DNA of 64,000 nt from Pseudomonas delhiensis (lineage in GTDB: Bacteria; Pseudomonadota; Gammaproteobacteria; Pseudomonadales; Pseudomonadaceae), in assembly GCF_900187975.1 (NCBI RefSeq), contig NZ_FZPC01000015.1:62001-126000 (forward strand), written 5' to 3'. This document shows, in pieces, positions 14,965 through 24,312 of the stretch (position 1 is its first letter; the number at the start of each line of letters is the position of its first letter). Made by a program: the position numbers and the translations under genes. The notes beneath the pieces are model-generated. The model saw nothing but the letters and a program-made list of their open reading frames with translations, did no database searches and had not been told where the DNA came from.

Positions 14965-16449
14965 ATGTCGGTCGAGCATTTCGATGTGCTGGTGGTGGGC
15001 GCCGGGCTGTCCGGCATAGGCGCCGGCTACCACCTGAAGACGCGTTGCCCGGAGCGCAGCCTGGCGATTTTCGAGGCGCGCGAATCCATCGGCGGCACCT
15101 GGGACCTGTTCCGCTACCCGGGCGTGCGCTCGGACTCGGACATGTTCACCCTCGGCTACGCCTTCCGCCCCTGGAAGGCCGGCAAGGCCATCGCCGATGG
15201 CGCCAGCATCCTCGACTACATCCGCGACACCGCGCGGGCGTTCGGCATCGACCGGCACATCCGCTTCGGCCACCGCATCCTCTCGGTGGCCTGGTCGTCG
15301 CCGCGCGCGCTGTGGCAGCTGCAGGTGGAGGTTGGCGGCGAGCTGCGCGGCTTCACCTGCAACTTCCTCTACCTGTGCAGCGGCTACTACCGCTACGACG
15401 CCGGCTACCTGCCGGCCTTCCCCGGCATCGAGCGGTTCCAGGGGCGCCTGGTGCACCCCCAGCAATGGCCGCAGGACCTCGACTACAAGGGCAAGCACAT
15501 CGTCGTGGTGGGCAGCGGTGCCACCGCCGTGACCCTGGTGCCGAACCTGGCCGGCGAGGCGGCCCACGTCACCATGCTGCAGCGCTCGCCGTCCTACGTG
15601 CTGTCGCTGCCGGACGCCGACGCGCTGGCCGATGCCCTGCGCAGGCTATTGCCGGAGAAGCTGGCGCACCGGCTGGTCCGCGCCAAGAACGTGCTGCTGA
15701 GCCTGTTCATGTACCGCCTCTGCCGGCACCGCCCGGCGCTGGCCAAGCGGCTGATCCGCGGCGGCATGCGCCGCCACCTGGGCGAGGACTTCCCCCTCGA
15801 CCCGCATTTCGCGCCCAGCTACCAGCCCTGGGACCAGCGCCTGTGCCTGGTGCCCAACGGCGACCTGTTCCGCGCCCTGCGCCAGGGCAGCGCCTCCATC
15901 GTCACCGACCACATCCAGGGCTTCGGCGAGAACAGCGTGCGCCTGGCCTCGGGCCAGGAACTGGCGGCGGACATCCTGGTCGCCGCCACCGGCCTGGAGC
16001 TGGTGCCCTGCGGCGGCATCCGCTTCGAGGTCGACGGGCGCCCGGTCGCGGTCGGCGACACCTACAGCTACAAGGGCCTGATGATGTCCGGGCTGCCCAA
16101 CGCGGCGGTCTGCGTGGGCTACACCCACGCGTCCTGGACGCTGCGCGCGGACCTCGCGTCCCTCCATGTCTGCCGCCTGCTGCGCTACATGCGGCGCAAG
16201 GGCTACAGCCACTGCGTGGCGCAGGTCGAGGACCCGGCCATGCAGCGCGAGCCGCTGCTGGACCTGCAGGCCGGCTACATCCTGCGCGCCGCGCACCTGT
16301 TCTCCAAGCAGGGCCCGGGCAAGCCCTGGCGGCAGAAGCAGAACTACCTGGGCGACCTGCTGGACCTGAAGTATGGCCGCCTGGAGCACCCCAGCCTGAA
16401 GTTCCACCGCGCCACGCCAGTCGGGCAGGCCCTGCACCCCGGCACCTGA
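14965..16449 (+). CDS. Baeyer-Villiger flavin monooxygenase, EthA-like
   Basis: A 494-residue flavoprotein. The FAD Rossmann motif is VVGAGLSGIGAGYHL, the exact Baeyer-Villiger fingerprint FxGxxxHxxxWP occurs as FQGRLVHPQQWP, and the NADPH Rossmann motif follows as VVGSGATAVTLVPNLA. The start at 14965 has TGGAGA upstream; GTG 14953 is weaker. It would insert oxygen next to a ketone carbonyl to give an ester or lactone. It diverges from a TetR gene across two operators and is followed by an aldehyde dehydrogenase. Likely substrates are hydrophobic ketones; which ones is unknown. Confidence 0.92.
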   Translation: MSVEHFDVLVVGAGLSGIGAGYHLKTRCPERSLAIFEARESIGGTWDLFRYPGVRSDSDMFTLGYAFRPWKAGKAIADGASILDYIRDTARAFGIDRHIRFGHRILSVAWSSPRALWQLQVEVGGELRGFTCNFLYLCSGYYRYDAGYLPAFPGIERFQGRLVHPQQWPQDLDYKGKHIVVVGSGATAVTLVPNLAGEAAHVTMLQRSPSYVLSLPDADALADALRRLLPEKLAHRLVRAKNVLLSLFMYRLCRHRPALAKRLIRGGMRRHLGEDFPLDPHFAPSYQPWDQRLCLVPNGDLFRALRQGSASIVTDHIQGFGENSVRLASGQELAADILVAATGLELVPCGGIRFEVDGRPVAVGDTYSYKGLMMSGLPNAAVCVGYTHASWTLRADLASLHVCRLLRYMRRKGYSHCVAQVEDPAMQREPLLDLQAGYILRAAHLFSKQGPGKPWRQKQNYLGDLLDLKYGRLEHPSLKFHRATPVGQALHPGT

Positions 16450-16531
16450 GCGACGCCGCTGCAGCTTCCCGTGACGATGACGAGGGCCGGCGCCAGCGCC
16501 GGGCCCGGTACCAGACTGCGAAGGGATGACC

Positions 16532-17977
16532 ATGGCCTTTATCGAACGTGAAACCACCGGCGCCGGCGATGCGGCGCAGATCGCCGAACTGCAGCGGCTG
16601 CTGGCCGCCCAGCGCCGCGCCTTCCTCGACGAGCCGATGCCCAGCCTGGCCCAGCGCCTGGCGCTGCTGGGCAACCTGGCGAACATGCTGCTGAGCCACC
16701 GCACGCGCATCCAGGAGGCCATCGCCAGCGACTTCGGCAGCCACCCGCGGCAGTTCAGCGACCTGGTGGAGTGCCTGGGCGTGGCGGCCCGCGCGCAGTA
16801 CGCCGCGGAGCATCTTGTGGGCTGGATGAAGCCCCAGGCGCGGGCCCTGGACCCGGCCCTGTACGGCAGCGCCAACGCCTACGTGCAGCCGCAGCCCAAG
16901 GGCGTGGTCGGCAACATGGCGCCGTGGAACTTCCCCTTCGACATCGGCCTGGGCCCGGTGGTGGAGATGCTCGCCGCCGGCAACCGGGTGATCGTCAAGC
17001 CGTCCGACCTGGCGCCGGCCTGCAGCGAGCTGCTGCTGGAGATGCTGGCCGCTCACTTCGACCCCGAGCAGCTCGGCGCGGTGGCCGGCGGCCTGGACCT
17101 GGCCCGGGCCTTCGCCGAACAGCCCTGGGACCACCTGATGTACACCGGCAGCACCGAGGTCGGCCGCTCGGTGGCGGTGGCCGCGGCGCACAACCTGGTG
17201 CCCACCACCCTGGAGCTGGGCGGCAAGTGCCCGGCGATCATCGCCCCCGGCGGCCTGGACGAGGCGGCGGTGGAGCAGATCGTCGGCTGCAAGACCATCA
17301 AGAACGGGCAGATGTGCGTGACCGTGGACTACGTGCTGGTGCACGAGGACGAGCGCGAGCGCTTCGTCGAGATGGTCGGCGCCTTGCTGGACAGCCGCCT
17401 GCCGGGCTACGCCAGCCGCGCCGACACCACCGGCATCATCAACGCGCGCCACCTGCAGCGCCTGCTCGGCTACCTGGACGACGCCCGCGCCAGGGGCGCC
17501 AGCCTGGTGCAGTTCGGCGGCGAGGCGCAGCCCCAGGCGCGGCGCCTGCCCTTCACCCTGGCCCTGGACGTCGACGACGGCATGCAGCTGATGCAGCGGG
17601 AAATCTTCGGCCCCATCCTGCCGGTGCTGACCTACCGTGAGCTGGACCAGGCCATCGCCTACGTCAACGCCCACGAGCGGCCGCTGGGCATCTACGTGTT
17701 CTCGGCCCACCCGGCCAGCGCCCACCGGGTGCTCGGCCGCACCGTTTCCGGCGGCGTCTGCATCAACTGCGCGGCGCTGCAGGCCGCGGTGCCCAGCCTG
17801 CCGTTCGGCGGCATCGGCAAGAGCGGCAGCGGGCGCCACCACGGCCATGAGGGCTTCCTCGAATTCTCCAACCTGCGCTCGGTGGTCGAGCGCGGCAACG
17901 ACGACCTGGTACGCGCCCTGTTCGCCCCCTACGGCGAGCTGGCCGACGCGCTGATCGCCGCCGCCACCGGCGGCTGA
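16532..17977 (+). CDS. Aldehyde dehydrogenase, coniferyl-aldehyde dehydrogenase type
   Basis: A 481-residue NAD(P)-dependent aldehyde dehydrogenase. It shows the cofactor region GNMAPWNFPFDIGLGPVVEMLAAGN, TGSTEVGRSV, the catalytic Glu in LELGGKCPAI and the nucleophile in KNGQMCVTVDY. The sequence groups with short coniferyl aldehyde dehydrogenases rather than 500-residue ALDHs. ATG 16532 has AAGGG at a proper distance; ATG 16526 abuts it. It lies 82 bp after the monooxygenase gene and probably oxidises the aldehyde made from the alcohol released after ester cleavage. Confidence 0.93.
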   Translation: MAFIERETTGAGDAAQIAELQRLLAAQRRAFLDEPMPSLAQRLALLGNLANMLLSHRTRIQEAIASDFGSHPRQFSDLVECLGVAARAQYAAEHLVGWMKPQARALDPALYGSANAYVQPQPKGVVGNMAPWNFPFDIGLGPVVEMLAAGNRVIVKPSDLAPACSELLLEMLAAHFDPEQLGAVAGGLDLARAFAEQPWDHLMYTGSTEVGRSVAVAAAHNLVPTTLELGGKCPAIIAPGGLDEAAVEQIVGCKTIKNGQMCVTVDYVLVHEDERERFVEMVGALLDSRLPGYASRADTTGIINARHLQRLLGYLDDARARGASLVQFGGEAQPQARRLPFTLALDVDDGMQLMQREIFGPILPVLTYRELDQAIAYVNAHERPLGIYVFSAHPASAHRVLGRTVSGGVCINCAALQAAVPSLPFGGIGKSGSGRHHGHEGFLEFSNLRSVVERGNDDLVRALFAPYGELADALIAAATGG

Positions 17978-18079
17978 GCAACGGGCCGCCGACCCTTGCG
18001 GTCGCGCGGCGAATGCCGTCCCCGCCACGGCCCGTGGCCGGGGAGGGCGTGGATTGAGTCACCCATCAAGGAGCGCCAC

Positions 18080-19891
18080 ATGACAACAACAATAAGGTAC
18101 GCCGGCTTCACCCCGAAACTGCTGGCGGTGCTGGTGGGCGTCGCGGCCAGCGTCGATGCCCGGGCGGTGAGCTTCAACATCGGCGAGATCCAGGGGCAGT
18201 TCGACTCCTCGCTGTCCATCGGCGCCAGCTGGAGCACCCAGAGTCCCAAGCAGGACCTGATCGGCGCGGCCAACGGCGGCCACGGCTTCACCCAGACCAA
18301 CGACGACGGCCGGCTGAACTTCAAGCAGGGCGAGACCTTCTCGAAGATCTTCAAGGGCATCCACGACCTGGAGCTGAAGTACGACGACTTCGGCGTCTTC
18401 GCCCGCGGCAAGTACTGGTACGACTTCGAGCTCAAGGACGAAAGCCGGCAGTGGAAGGACATCGACGACCACGGCCGCAAGGAGGGCGCCAAGTCCTCAG
18501 GCTTCCAGCTGCTCGACGCCTTCGGCTACTACAACTACAACATCGCCGAGAAGCCCGGCAGCATCCGCCTGGGCAAGCAGGTGGTGAGCTGGGGCGAGAG
18601 CACCTTCATCCTCAACTCCATCAACAGCATCAACCCCATCGACGTCGCCGCCTTCCGCCGCCCCGGCGCCGAGATCAAGGAAGGCCTGATCCCGGTGAAC
18701 ATGGCCTTCATCTCCCAGGGCCTGACCGACCAGCTGTCGATGGAGGCCTTCTACCAGCTGGAGTGGGACCAGACCGTCATCGACAACTGCGGCACCTTCT
18801 TCTCCACCACCGACGTGGCCGCCGACGGCTGCCGGAGCAACTACAACATCCTCGACCCGGCCTCGGTCAACGCGCTCAACGCGCCGGCGACCAAGGCCGT
18901 GCTCAACTCCCTGGGCGTCACCGTCACCCCCGAGGGCCTGATGGTGCCGCGCGGCGCCGACCGCGACGCGCGCGACTCCGGGCAGTGGGGCCTGGCCCTG
19001 CGCTGGCTGGGCGACAACACCGAGTACGGCGCCTACTTCATGAACTACCACAGCCGCACGCCCATCGTCAGCATGCAGAACGCCGGCCGCACGGACATCG
19101 GCAATGCCCTGCGGGCGCTCTCGAGCCCGGCCACCGCGGCCCTGGCCCAGCCTATCCTGCTCGGCCGCGGCAGCTACTTCCTCGAATACCCCGAGGACAT
19201 CCGCCTGTACGGCCTGAGCTTCTCCACCACGCTGCCCAGCGGCACCGCCTGGAGCGGCGAGATCAGCTACCGGCCGAACATGCCGCTGCAGACCAACACC
19301 ACCGACCTCACCCCGCTGCTGGCCACCACCGTGGCCGGCGGCTTCGCCAGCGGCGGCGTGGCCGGCGCGCTGGGCGAGGCCGGGCAGGTCAGCCACGGCT
19401 ACATCCGCAAGGAAGTCACCCAGGCGCAGACCACCTTCACCCAGTTCTTCGACCAGGTGATGGGCGCCGACCGCCTGACCCTGGTGGGCGAACTGGGCCT
19501 GACCTACGTCGGCGGCATGACCGACGACGTCGGCGAACGCTACGGCCGCGACGCCGTCTACGGGGTGCCGGAGAACCCGGCGGCGGCCAGCCGCTACGGC
19601 AGCCACGGCTTCTACACCTCGTCGTCCTGGGGCTACCGCGCGCGGGCCATCTGGGACTACCCGAACGTGATCGCCGGCATCAACCTCAAGCCCAACCTGG
19701 CCTGGTCCCACGACGTCGACGGCTATGGCCCGGTGTTCAACGAAGGCAGCAAGGCCGCCAGCATCGGCCTGGACGCCGACTACCAGAACACCTACACCGC
19801 CAGCCTTTCCTACACCAACTTCTTCGGCGGCGATTACAACACCATCACCGACCGCGACTTCGTCGCGCTCAGCTTCGGCGTGAACTTCTGA
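18080..19891 (+). CDS. DUF1302 outer-membrane protein
   Basis: A 603-residue protein with signal sequence (MTTTIRYAGFTPKLLAVLVGVAASVDARA) followed by VSFNIGEIQGQFDSSLSIGASW, the usual start of DUF1302 proteins, and ending in ALSFGVNF with the terminal Phe of an outer-membrane barrel. AAGGAG supports ATG 18080. DUF1302 genes are commonly paired with DUF1329 genes beside enzymes for hydrophobic compounds, as here. A role in transport or surface handling of a lipophilic substrate is inferred. The first codons carry an AAnAAnAA motif. Confidence 0.88.
   Translation: MTTTIRYAGFTPKLLAVLVGVAASVDARAVSFNIGEIQGQFDSSLSIGASWSTQSPKQDLIGAANGGHGFTQTNDDGRLNFKQGETFSKIFKGIHDLELKYDDFGVFARGKYWYDFELKDESRQWKDIDDHGRKEGAKSSGFQLLDAFGYYNYNIAEKPGSIRLGKQVVSWGESTFILNSINSINPIDVAAFRRPGAEIKEGLIPVNMAFISQGLTDQLSMEAFYQLEWDQTVIDNCGTFFSTTDVAADGCRSNYNILDPASVNALNAPATKAVLNSLGVTVTPEGLMVPRGADRDARDSGQWGLALRWLGDNTEYGAYFMNYHSRTPIVSMQNAGRTDIGNALRALSSPATAALAQPILLGRGSYFLEYPEDIRLYGLSFSTTLPSGTAWSGEISYRPNMPLQTNTTDLTPLLATTVAGGFASGGVAGALGEAGQVSHGYIRKEVTQAQTTFTQFFDQVMGADRLTLVGELGLTYVGGMTDDVGERYGRDAVYGVPENPAAASRYGSHGFYTSSSWGYRARAIWDYPNVIAGINLKPNLAWSHDVDGYGPVFNEGSKAASIGLDADYQNTYTASLSYTNFFGGDYNTITDRDFVALSFGVNF
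18085..18095 (+). promoter_or_regulatory. Hfq/Crc CA motif inside the first codons
   Basis: AACAACAATAA lies two bases after the ATG of the DUF1302 gene and contains two AAnAAnAA matches. Crc/Hfq sites occur at this position in known targets. Confidence 0.62.
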
Positions 19892-19904
19892 GGAGGGACC
19901 CTAC

Positions 19905-21278
19905 ATGAACAAGCCCAAGATCCCGCTGCACGCCATCGCCCTGGCCCTCGGCCTGCTGGCGGGCTACGCGCAGGCCGCGGCCACGCCGGACGAACTGGCC
20001 AGGCTCGGCGCCTCGCTCACCCCGCTGGGCGCCGAGAAGGCCGGCAACGCCGACGGCAGCATCCCGGCCTGGGACGGCGGCCTCAAGCCCGACGCCGCGC
20101 CGGTCACCGCCAACGGCTTCCTCGGCGACCCCTACGCCGGCGAGCAGCCGCTGTTCGTCATCACCGCGAAGAACCTGGACCAGTACCGCGCGCGCCTGTC
20201 CGAAGGGCAGCTGGCGATGTTCCAGCGCTACCCGGACAGCTACCGCATGCCGGTCTACGCCAGCCACCGCTCCAACGCGGTGCCCCAGGCCATCTACGCG
20301 GCGGCGCGGCTGAGCGCCGAGAAGACCCGCCTGATCCCCAGCGGCAACGGCCTGGAGGGCTTCGCCGAGAGCCGCTACTACGCCTTCCCCATCCCGCACG
20401 ACGGCCTGGAGGTGGTGTGGAACCACATAACCCGCTACCGCGGCGGCAACCTGCGGCGCCTGTACGTGCAGGCCGCGCCCCAGGTCAACGGCAGCTACAG
20501 CCTGGTCAACTTCGAGGACGAGGTGGCCTTCCCCGACAAGATGCCCGACCTGCCGGCGGACACCGCCGCCAACGCGCTGCTGTACTTCAAGCAGCAGATC
20601 ACCGCGCCGGCGCGCCTGGCCGGCAACGTGCTGCTGGTGCACGACTTCCTCGACCAGGTGAAGCAGCCGCGCATGGCCTGGCTCTACAACGCCGGCCAGC
20701 GCCGCGTGCGGCGCGCCCCGCAGGTGGCCTACGACGGCCCCGGCACCGCTGCCGACGGCCTGCGCACCTCGGACAACTTCGACATGTACAACGGTGCGCC
20801 GGACCGCTACGACTGGAAGCTGGTGGGCAAGAAGGAGCTGTACATCCCCTACAACAACTTCCGCCTGGCGGCGCCGACGGTGAAGTATGCCGACATCCTC
20901 GAGGCCGGCCACACCAACCCGCAGCTGGCGCGCTACGAACTGCACCGAGTGTGGGTGGTGGAAGCGACGCTGAAGAGCGGCGAGCGCAACATCTACGCCA
21001 AGCGCCGCTTCTACCTCGACGAGGACAGTTGGCAGATCGCGATGTCCGACCTCTACGACGGCCGCGGCCAGCTGTGGCGGGTGGGCCGCGCCATGCTGAT
21101 GCCGTACTACCAGCGCGAGGTGCCGGCCTACGCCTTCGAGGAACTCAACGACCTGATCGCCGGGCGCTACATCGTCACCGGCCTGAGCAACGAGGAGAAG
21201 ACCTTCGTGCAGTTCGACCTCAAGGCCTCGCCGGCCGACTTCACGCCCTCGGCATTGCGCAGCACCGGGGTGCGCTGA
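19905..21278 (+). CDS. DUF1329 outer-membrane lipoprotein-sorting-like protein
   Basis: A 457-residue exported protein with signal peptide MNKPKIPLHAIALALGLLAGYAQA. It has the DUF1329 pattern (DELARLGASLTPLGAEKAGNADGSIPAWDGGL; RRVRRAPQVAYDGPGTAADGLRTSDNFDMYNGAPDRYDWKLVGKKELYIPYNN). The fold is related to LolA/LolB-type lipid carriers. It starts 13 bp after the DUF1302 stop with a strong AGGAGG, so the pair is one unit. It probably works with the DUF1302 barrel in the periplasm on a hydrophobic substrate; the molecular function has not been settled for this family. Confidence 0.87.
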   Translation: MNKPKIPLHAIALALGLLAGYAQAAATPDELARLGASLTPLGAEKAGNADGSIPAWDGGLKPDAAPVTANGFLGDPYAGEQPLFVITAKNLDQYRARLSEGQLAMFQRYPDSYRMPVYASHRSNAVPQAIYAAARLSAEKTRLIPSGNGLEGFAESRYYAFPIPHDGLEVVWNHITRYRGGNLRRLYVQAAPQVNGSYSLVNFEDEVAFPDKMPDLPADTAANALLYFKQQITAPARLAGNVLLVHDFLDQVKQPRMAWLYNAGQRRVRRAPQVAYDGPGTAADGLRTSDNFDMYNGAPDRYDWKLVGKKELYIPYNNFRLAAPTVKYADILEAGHTNPQLARYELHRVWVVEATLKSGERNIYAKRRFYLDEDSWQIAMSDLYDGRGQLWRVGRAMLMPYYQREVPAYAFEELNDLIAGRYIVTGLSNEEKTFVQFDLKASPADFTPSALRSTGVR

Positions 21279-21420
21279 GGCCCTGCCACCGCCCTGCGCG
21301 CGCGGACGGGCGGCCCCTGGGCGCCGCGGCACGATAGCCGCGCCCGGCAAACTTCCGTCGTATTGCCCAGCGGCCGCCGGGAACCGAGAATGCGGCCTTC
21401 CGGGCAAGAGGTGAGCCGCC

Positions 21421-21645
21421 ATGATCCTGCGCGGTATGGCACAGATGCACATCGACGACCTGCCCCCCCGGTTCCAGACGCTGGTCCGGGGGCTGGCGGG
21501 CGTGGAGCCGTTGGGGTTCGTCTGGGTGGTCTTCTACCAGGGGCGCATCTTCGGGGCCTACCCCTGCGCCGACCTCGCGTTGCGCAAGGTGACCGAGATC
21601 GAGCACTGCATCAGCGAGGACGAGGTGCCCAGCGCGCAGGGGTGA
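21421..21645 (+). CDS. Small hypothetical protein
   Basis: A 74-residue protein with a good AGAGGTGAG ribosome site. It is acidic and partly hydrophobic (LGFVWVVFYQGRIFGAYPCADLALRKV). I do not recognise the family. It stands alone between the DUF1329 gene and a REP-rich region. Confidence 0.55.
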   Translation: MILRGMAQMHIDDLPPRFQTLVRGLAGVEPLGFVWVVFYQGRIFGAYPCADLALRKVTEIEHCISEDEVPSAQG

Positions 21646-21653
21646 GCCGGGGG

Positions 21654-21880
21654 CAATCGCGGACGGAGTCTCCTACGATCGTGCTTCCTGGAACCGTAGG
21701 AGCAACTGTCTTGCAGGCCATGCCGAGGTTGCTCTTCGTAGGAGCGAGCTTGCTCGCGAACAGGTTCCGCTGCGGGGCTTATTCGCGAGCAAGCTCGCTC
21801 CTACGAGAAGCAGTGCCCGCCGGCAGGGTAGGAGCGGGCCCTGCCCGCGAATCGCGCGCAGGGCGCGCTCCTACAGGTGG
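21654..21880. repeat. REP/REPIN-containing intergenic unit, copy 1
   Basis: A REP pair in inverted orientation (21737-21760 and 21782-21806; core GTAGGAGCGAGCTTGCTCGC) forms a REPIN. A second-type inverted pair lies at 21828-21874. The whole block, including flanks such as GCTTCCTGGAA and GTAGGAGCAACTGTCTTGC, is nearly repeated at 36948-37231. Confidence 0.88.
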
Positions 21881-22256
21881 GACAGCGGTGGCGGGGTAGG
21901 AGCAGCTGTCTATTGGGTTTGGGTGTAGCGCGCCGCTCCGAGTGCGTTGATGTCTCTCGTTTCGCCCCCTCGGGCGAGTCCCTTTTGTCAAACGGTGGAA
22001 GGCCACCCCCGCAAAAAGGAACCAAAAAGGCTTGCCCCGACATACGGGCCCGATGGAGCTGGGCTACCCTCGCGAACTCCCCCGCCACGGAGGCCCGCCC
22101 CGACAGCACGTCCCTGTGCTGATCGGGGCTCTAGCGACATCCATGTCGCATGACCTCCTGAGCGCGGGTTTCGCTCGGCCTTCTGAAGGGGCGTTCCGGT
22201 GCGCTCGGTTGTTTCTCTGGAAGTCCAAACGCCAGAGCAAAAGCGCTTTTGCTCTT
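21881..22256. other. Non-coding stretch, probable dispersed Pseudomonas intergenic sequence
   Basis: No gene with start signals is seen here. The text (for example TTCGCCCCCTCGGGCGAGTC and the A-rich CGCAAAAAGGAACC) resembles degenerate intergenic sequence found in several pseudomonads, bounded on both sides by REP elements. Assignment is by recall of the pattern and is tentative. Confidence 0.35.
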
Positions 22257-22280
22257 CGTAGGAGCGAGCTTGCTCGCGAA
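22257..22280 (+). repeat. Single REP element
   Basis: CGTAGGAGCGAGCTTGCTCG plus CGAA, identical in core to the REP at 21737, 23 bp beyond the stop of the minus-strand oxidoreductase gene. Confidence 0.85.
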
Positions 22281-22302
22281 CCCTGGCTTCCCGCGTCCGC
22301 GA

Positions 22303-23505
22303 TCAGGCCACCGGAATGAGCGGATCGGCCGCCGCCAGGGCGATGCTGCGGTCGGCCGCCGGCGGGTAGATCCACAGGGTGTTGATCTGCGTCTTCAGCT
22401 CCTTGGCCGGTTGCCCGACCAGCTTGACCTGGCGGTCCCAGCCCTCGGTGTACACCGCGCCCCAGGCGCCCAGGTCCAGGCAGGTCACGTACTTGGGCTG
22501 GCGGTAGGTGGTGGGCGGCACGCCCAACAGGTCGGCGGCGGCGTTGTTGCCGGCGTGGCGGCCCAGGGAGATGGCGTGCTGACAGGACATCACCGCGTGG
22601 TTGCCGAGGTCGTCGGTGGCGGCGTAGGCCACGTCGCCGGCGGCGAATATCCTGCCTTGGCCGCGTACCCGGAGGTTGCCGTCCACGTGCAGGCGGCCCT
22701 GGGCGTCGCGCTCGCCGCTCACCTGCCCGGTCAGCGGGCTGGCGCGGAAGCCCACGGTCCAGATGAGCGTGTGGCTGTCGATGCGGCGGCCGTCGGCGAG
22801 GGTCACGCCATTGGCGTCCACCGCCGCGACGCTGGCGCCGGGCAGCCATTCGATGCCCAGTTCCCTGGAGGCCTCGACGATGGACGGGCGGATGCCGTCG
22901 CCCAGGGCGGCGGCCACCTGCGCGCCGCGGTCGACGATGACCACGCGGATGTCCTGGTCCGCGCCCAGCGCCTGGCGCAGGCGCGCCGGCATCTCGGTGG
23001 CGGTCTCGATGCCGGTGAAGCCGCCGCCGGCGATCACCACGGTGTTGCGCGCCGGGCTGGCGGGCCGCTCGCCCAGGGCCTTGAGGTGTTCTTCCAGGCG
23101 TGCCGCGGACTCGATCTGGTCGACGTCGAAGGCGTGGCTGTCCAGGCCCGGCACCGGCGGCCGGGCGAGCTGGCTGCCGGTGGCCAGCACCAGGCGGTCG
23201 TAGCCCAGCTCGCCCTGGCGGCCGGCGGCGTCGCGGTAGCCGACGGTCTGCGCCTGCTCGTCGATGCGCTCGGCGGTGCCCTGGACGAAGCGTATGCCCA
23301 CGGTGTCGAACAGGGCGTCCAGCGGGGCGAACATGCGGTCCACGCCGGGCTCGTAGAAGCGCGGGCGGATGCGCAGCTCCGCCTGGGGCGCCAGGAGGGT
23401 GACCTGCACGTCGTGACGGTCGTGCCTGTCCAGCAGGCGTGCCGCGCTCAAGGCGCTCCAGAGCCCACCGAAGCCTGCGCCAACGATCAGAATCTGCTGT
23501 TTCAT
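22303..23505 (-). CDS. NDH-2-like NADH dehydrogenase / pyridine nucleotide-disulfide oxidoreductase
   Basis: A 400-residue two-dinucleotide-binding flavoprotein. The FAD motif is QILIVGAGFGGLWSALSAA, the NAD(P)H motif VVIAGGGFTGIETATEM, and the late FAD motif RIFAAGDVAYAATDD. This fits single-subunit, non-pumping NADH:quinone reductases of the Ndh family. A GGGAG site precedes ATG 23505. The upstream gap holds the palindrome ATACCCAGGTAT (23692), also seen before the receiver gene, so both may be controlled by the FixJ-type regulator nearby. It could re-oxidise NADH produced during alcohol or aromatic oxidation. Confidence 0.87.
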   Translation of the reverse strand: MKQQILIVGAGFGGLWSALSAARLLDRHDRHDVQVTLLAPQAELRIRPRFYEPGVDRMFAPLDALFDTVGIRFVQGTAERIDEQAQTVGYRDAAGRQGELGYDRLVLATGSQLARPPVPGLDSHAFDVDQIESAARLEEHLKALGERPASPARNTVVIAGGGFTGIETATEMPARLRQALGADQDIRVVIVDRGAQVAAALGDGIRPSIVEASRELGIEWLPGASVAAVDANGVTLADGRRIDSHTLIWTVGFRASPLTGQVSGERDAQGRLHVDGNLRVRGQGRIFAAGDVAYAATDDLGNHAVMSCQHAISLGRHAGNNAAADLLGVPPTTYRQPKYVTCLDLGAWGAVYTEGWDRQVKLVGQPAKELKTQINTLWIYPPAADRSIALAAADPLIPVA

Positions 23506-23691
23506 GACTTGCTCCCGAATAGGTGAGGGGATGAATGACCTTGAAGTTTCGGCTTCAGGTCCGGCGTGACGAGCATCGTGCCGGCATTGGCTGCATCCGA
23601 TCGTCCGCTGTGGAATTCATGCTATTCGGGGGGTATGCGGCGCACACTTCTACATGCGGTCGGCGAAATAGTGCGTTGGTCTTGCGGATAT

Positions 23692-23703
23692 ATACCCAGG
23701 TAT
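23692..23703. promoter_or_regulatory. Palindrome ATACCCAGGTAT
   Basis: A perfect 12-bp dyad (ATACC-CA-GGTAT) lies 187 bp before the NDH-2-like start and 14 bp past the receiver gene stop. Related copies occur at 24176, 24282 and 32686. Candidate site for a LuxR/FixJ-type regulator. Confidence 0.55.
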
Positions 23704-23717
23704 CGGTCGGGCAGGTT

Positions 23718-24110
23718 TCAGTGGCGCTGGCGCAGGGCGGCCTCGATGCAGGCGAGCAGGCGCCCGGCCTCGAAGGGCTTGGGCAGCCAGGCGACCGCGG
23801 CGGGAACGCCGGCCGCGGTGCGGGGGACGGCCTCGGGGTAGGCGGTGATGAAGATGACGGGAATGCGCAGGCCCATGGCGGCGAGCCTTTCGTGCAGCTG
23901 CAGGCCGTCCATGCCGGGCATCTGCACGTCGGAAACCAGGCAGTGGGCCTGCTCGAACCCGCCGCAGGCGAGCAAGCCGAGGGCGCTGGAGTAGCTGCGC
24001 ACGCGGTAGCCGCTGGCGCGCAGCAGGCTCTCCAGGGCCGTGCGCACGGATTCATCGTCGTCGACCACGGCGATCACGGCCGCCTGGCGACTCGGGGGTG
24101 CTTGCATCAT
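23718..24110 (-). CDS. Receiver-only response regulator
   Basis: A 130-residue single receiver domain with no output domain. The acidic pocket is VVDDDES, the phospho-acceptor Asp61 lies in LVSDVQMPGMDG, the switch Thr in FITAYP and the Lys in WLPKPF, so it should be phosphorylatable. It resembles the receiver half of FixJ. It may act as a phosphate sink or phosphotransfer partner for the large kinase at 26273. Its upstream region carries the palindrome TATACCTGGGTATA, suggesting control by the same system. Confidence 0.9.
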   Translation of the reverse strand: MMQAPPSRQAAVIAVVDDDESVRTALESLLRASGYRVRSYSSALGLLACGGFEQAHCLVSDVQMPGMDGLQLHERLAAMGLRIPVIFITAYPEAVPRTAAGVPAAVAWLPKPFEAGRLLACIEAALRQRH

Positions 24111-24174
24111 CTGGGGGCGCTCGCGGCGGTGCCTGTCGAGCCTTCAAGATACGCCGCCGGATAATGCGCAGAAG

Positions 24175-24188
24175 TATACCTGGGTATA
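24175..24188. promoter_or_regulatory. Palindrome TATACCTGGGTATA upstream of the receiver gene
   Basis: A 14-bp perfect dyad 64 bp before ATG 24110 (minus strand). A half-related ACCCGGGTAT (24199-24208) and ATACCCAGGTAC (24282-24293) follow further upstream, giving a cluster of like sites. Confidence 0.6.
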
Positions 24189-24312
24189 ACCGGGCGAGAC
24201 CCGGGTATGGGGTCTTTCAAACTTCAAGCGAACGAACTTTGGCAATTTCCTGGCTTGCCTTGATCAATCAAGGATAAATACATACCCAGGTACCTATGTA
24301 GAAAGGCCGCGC

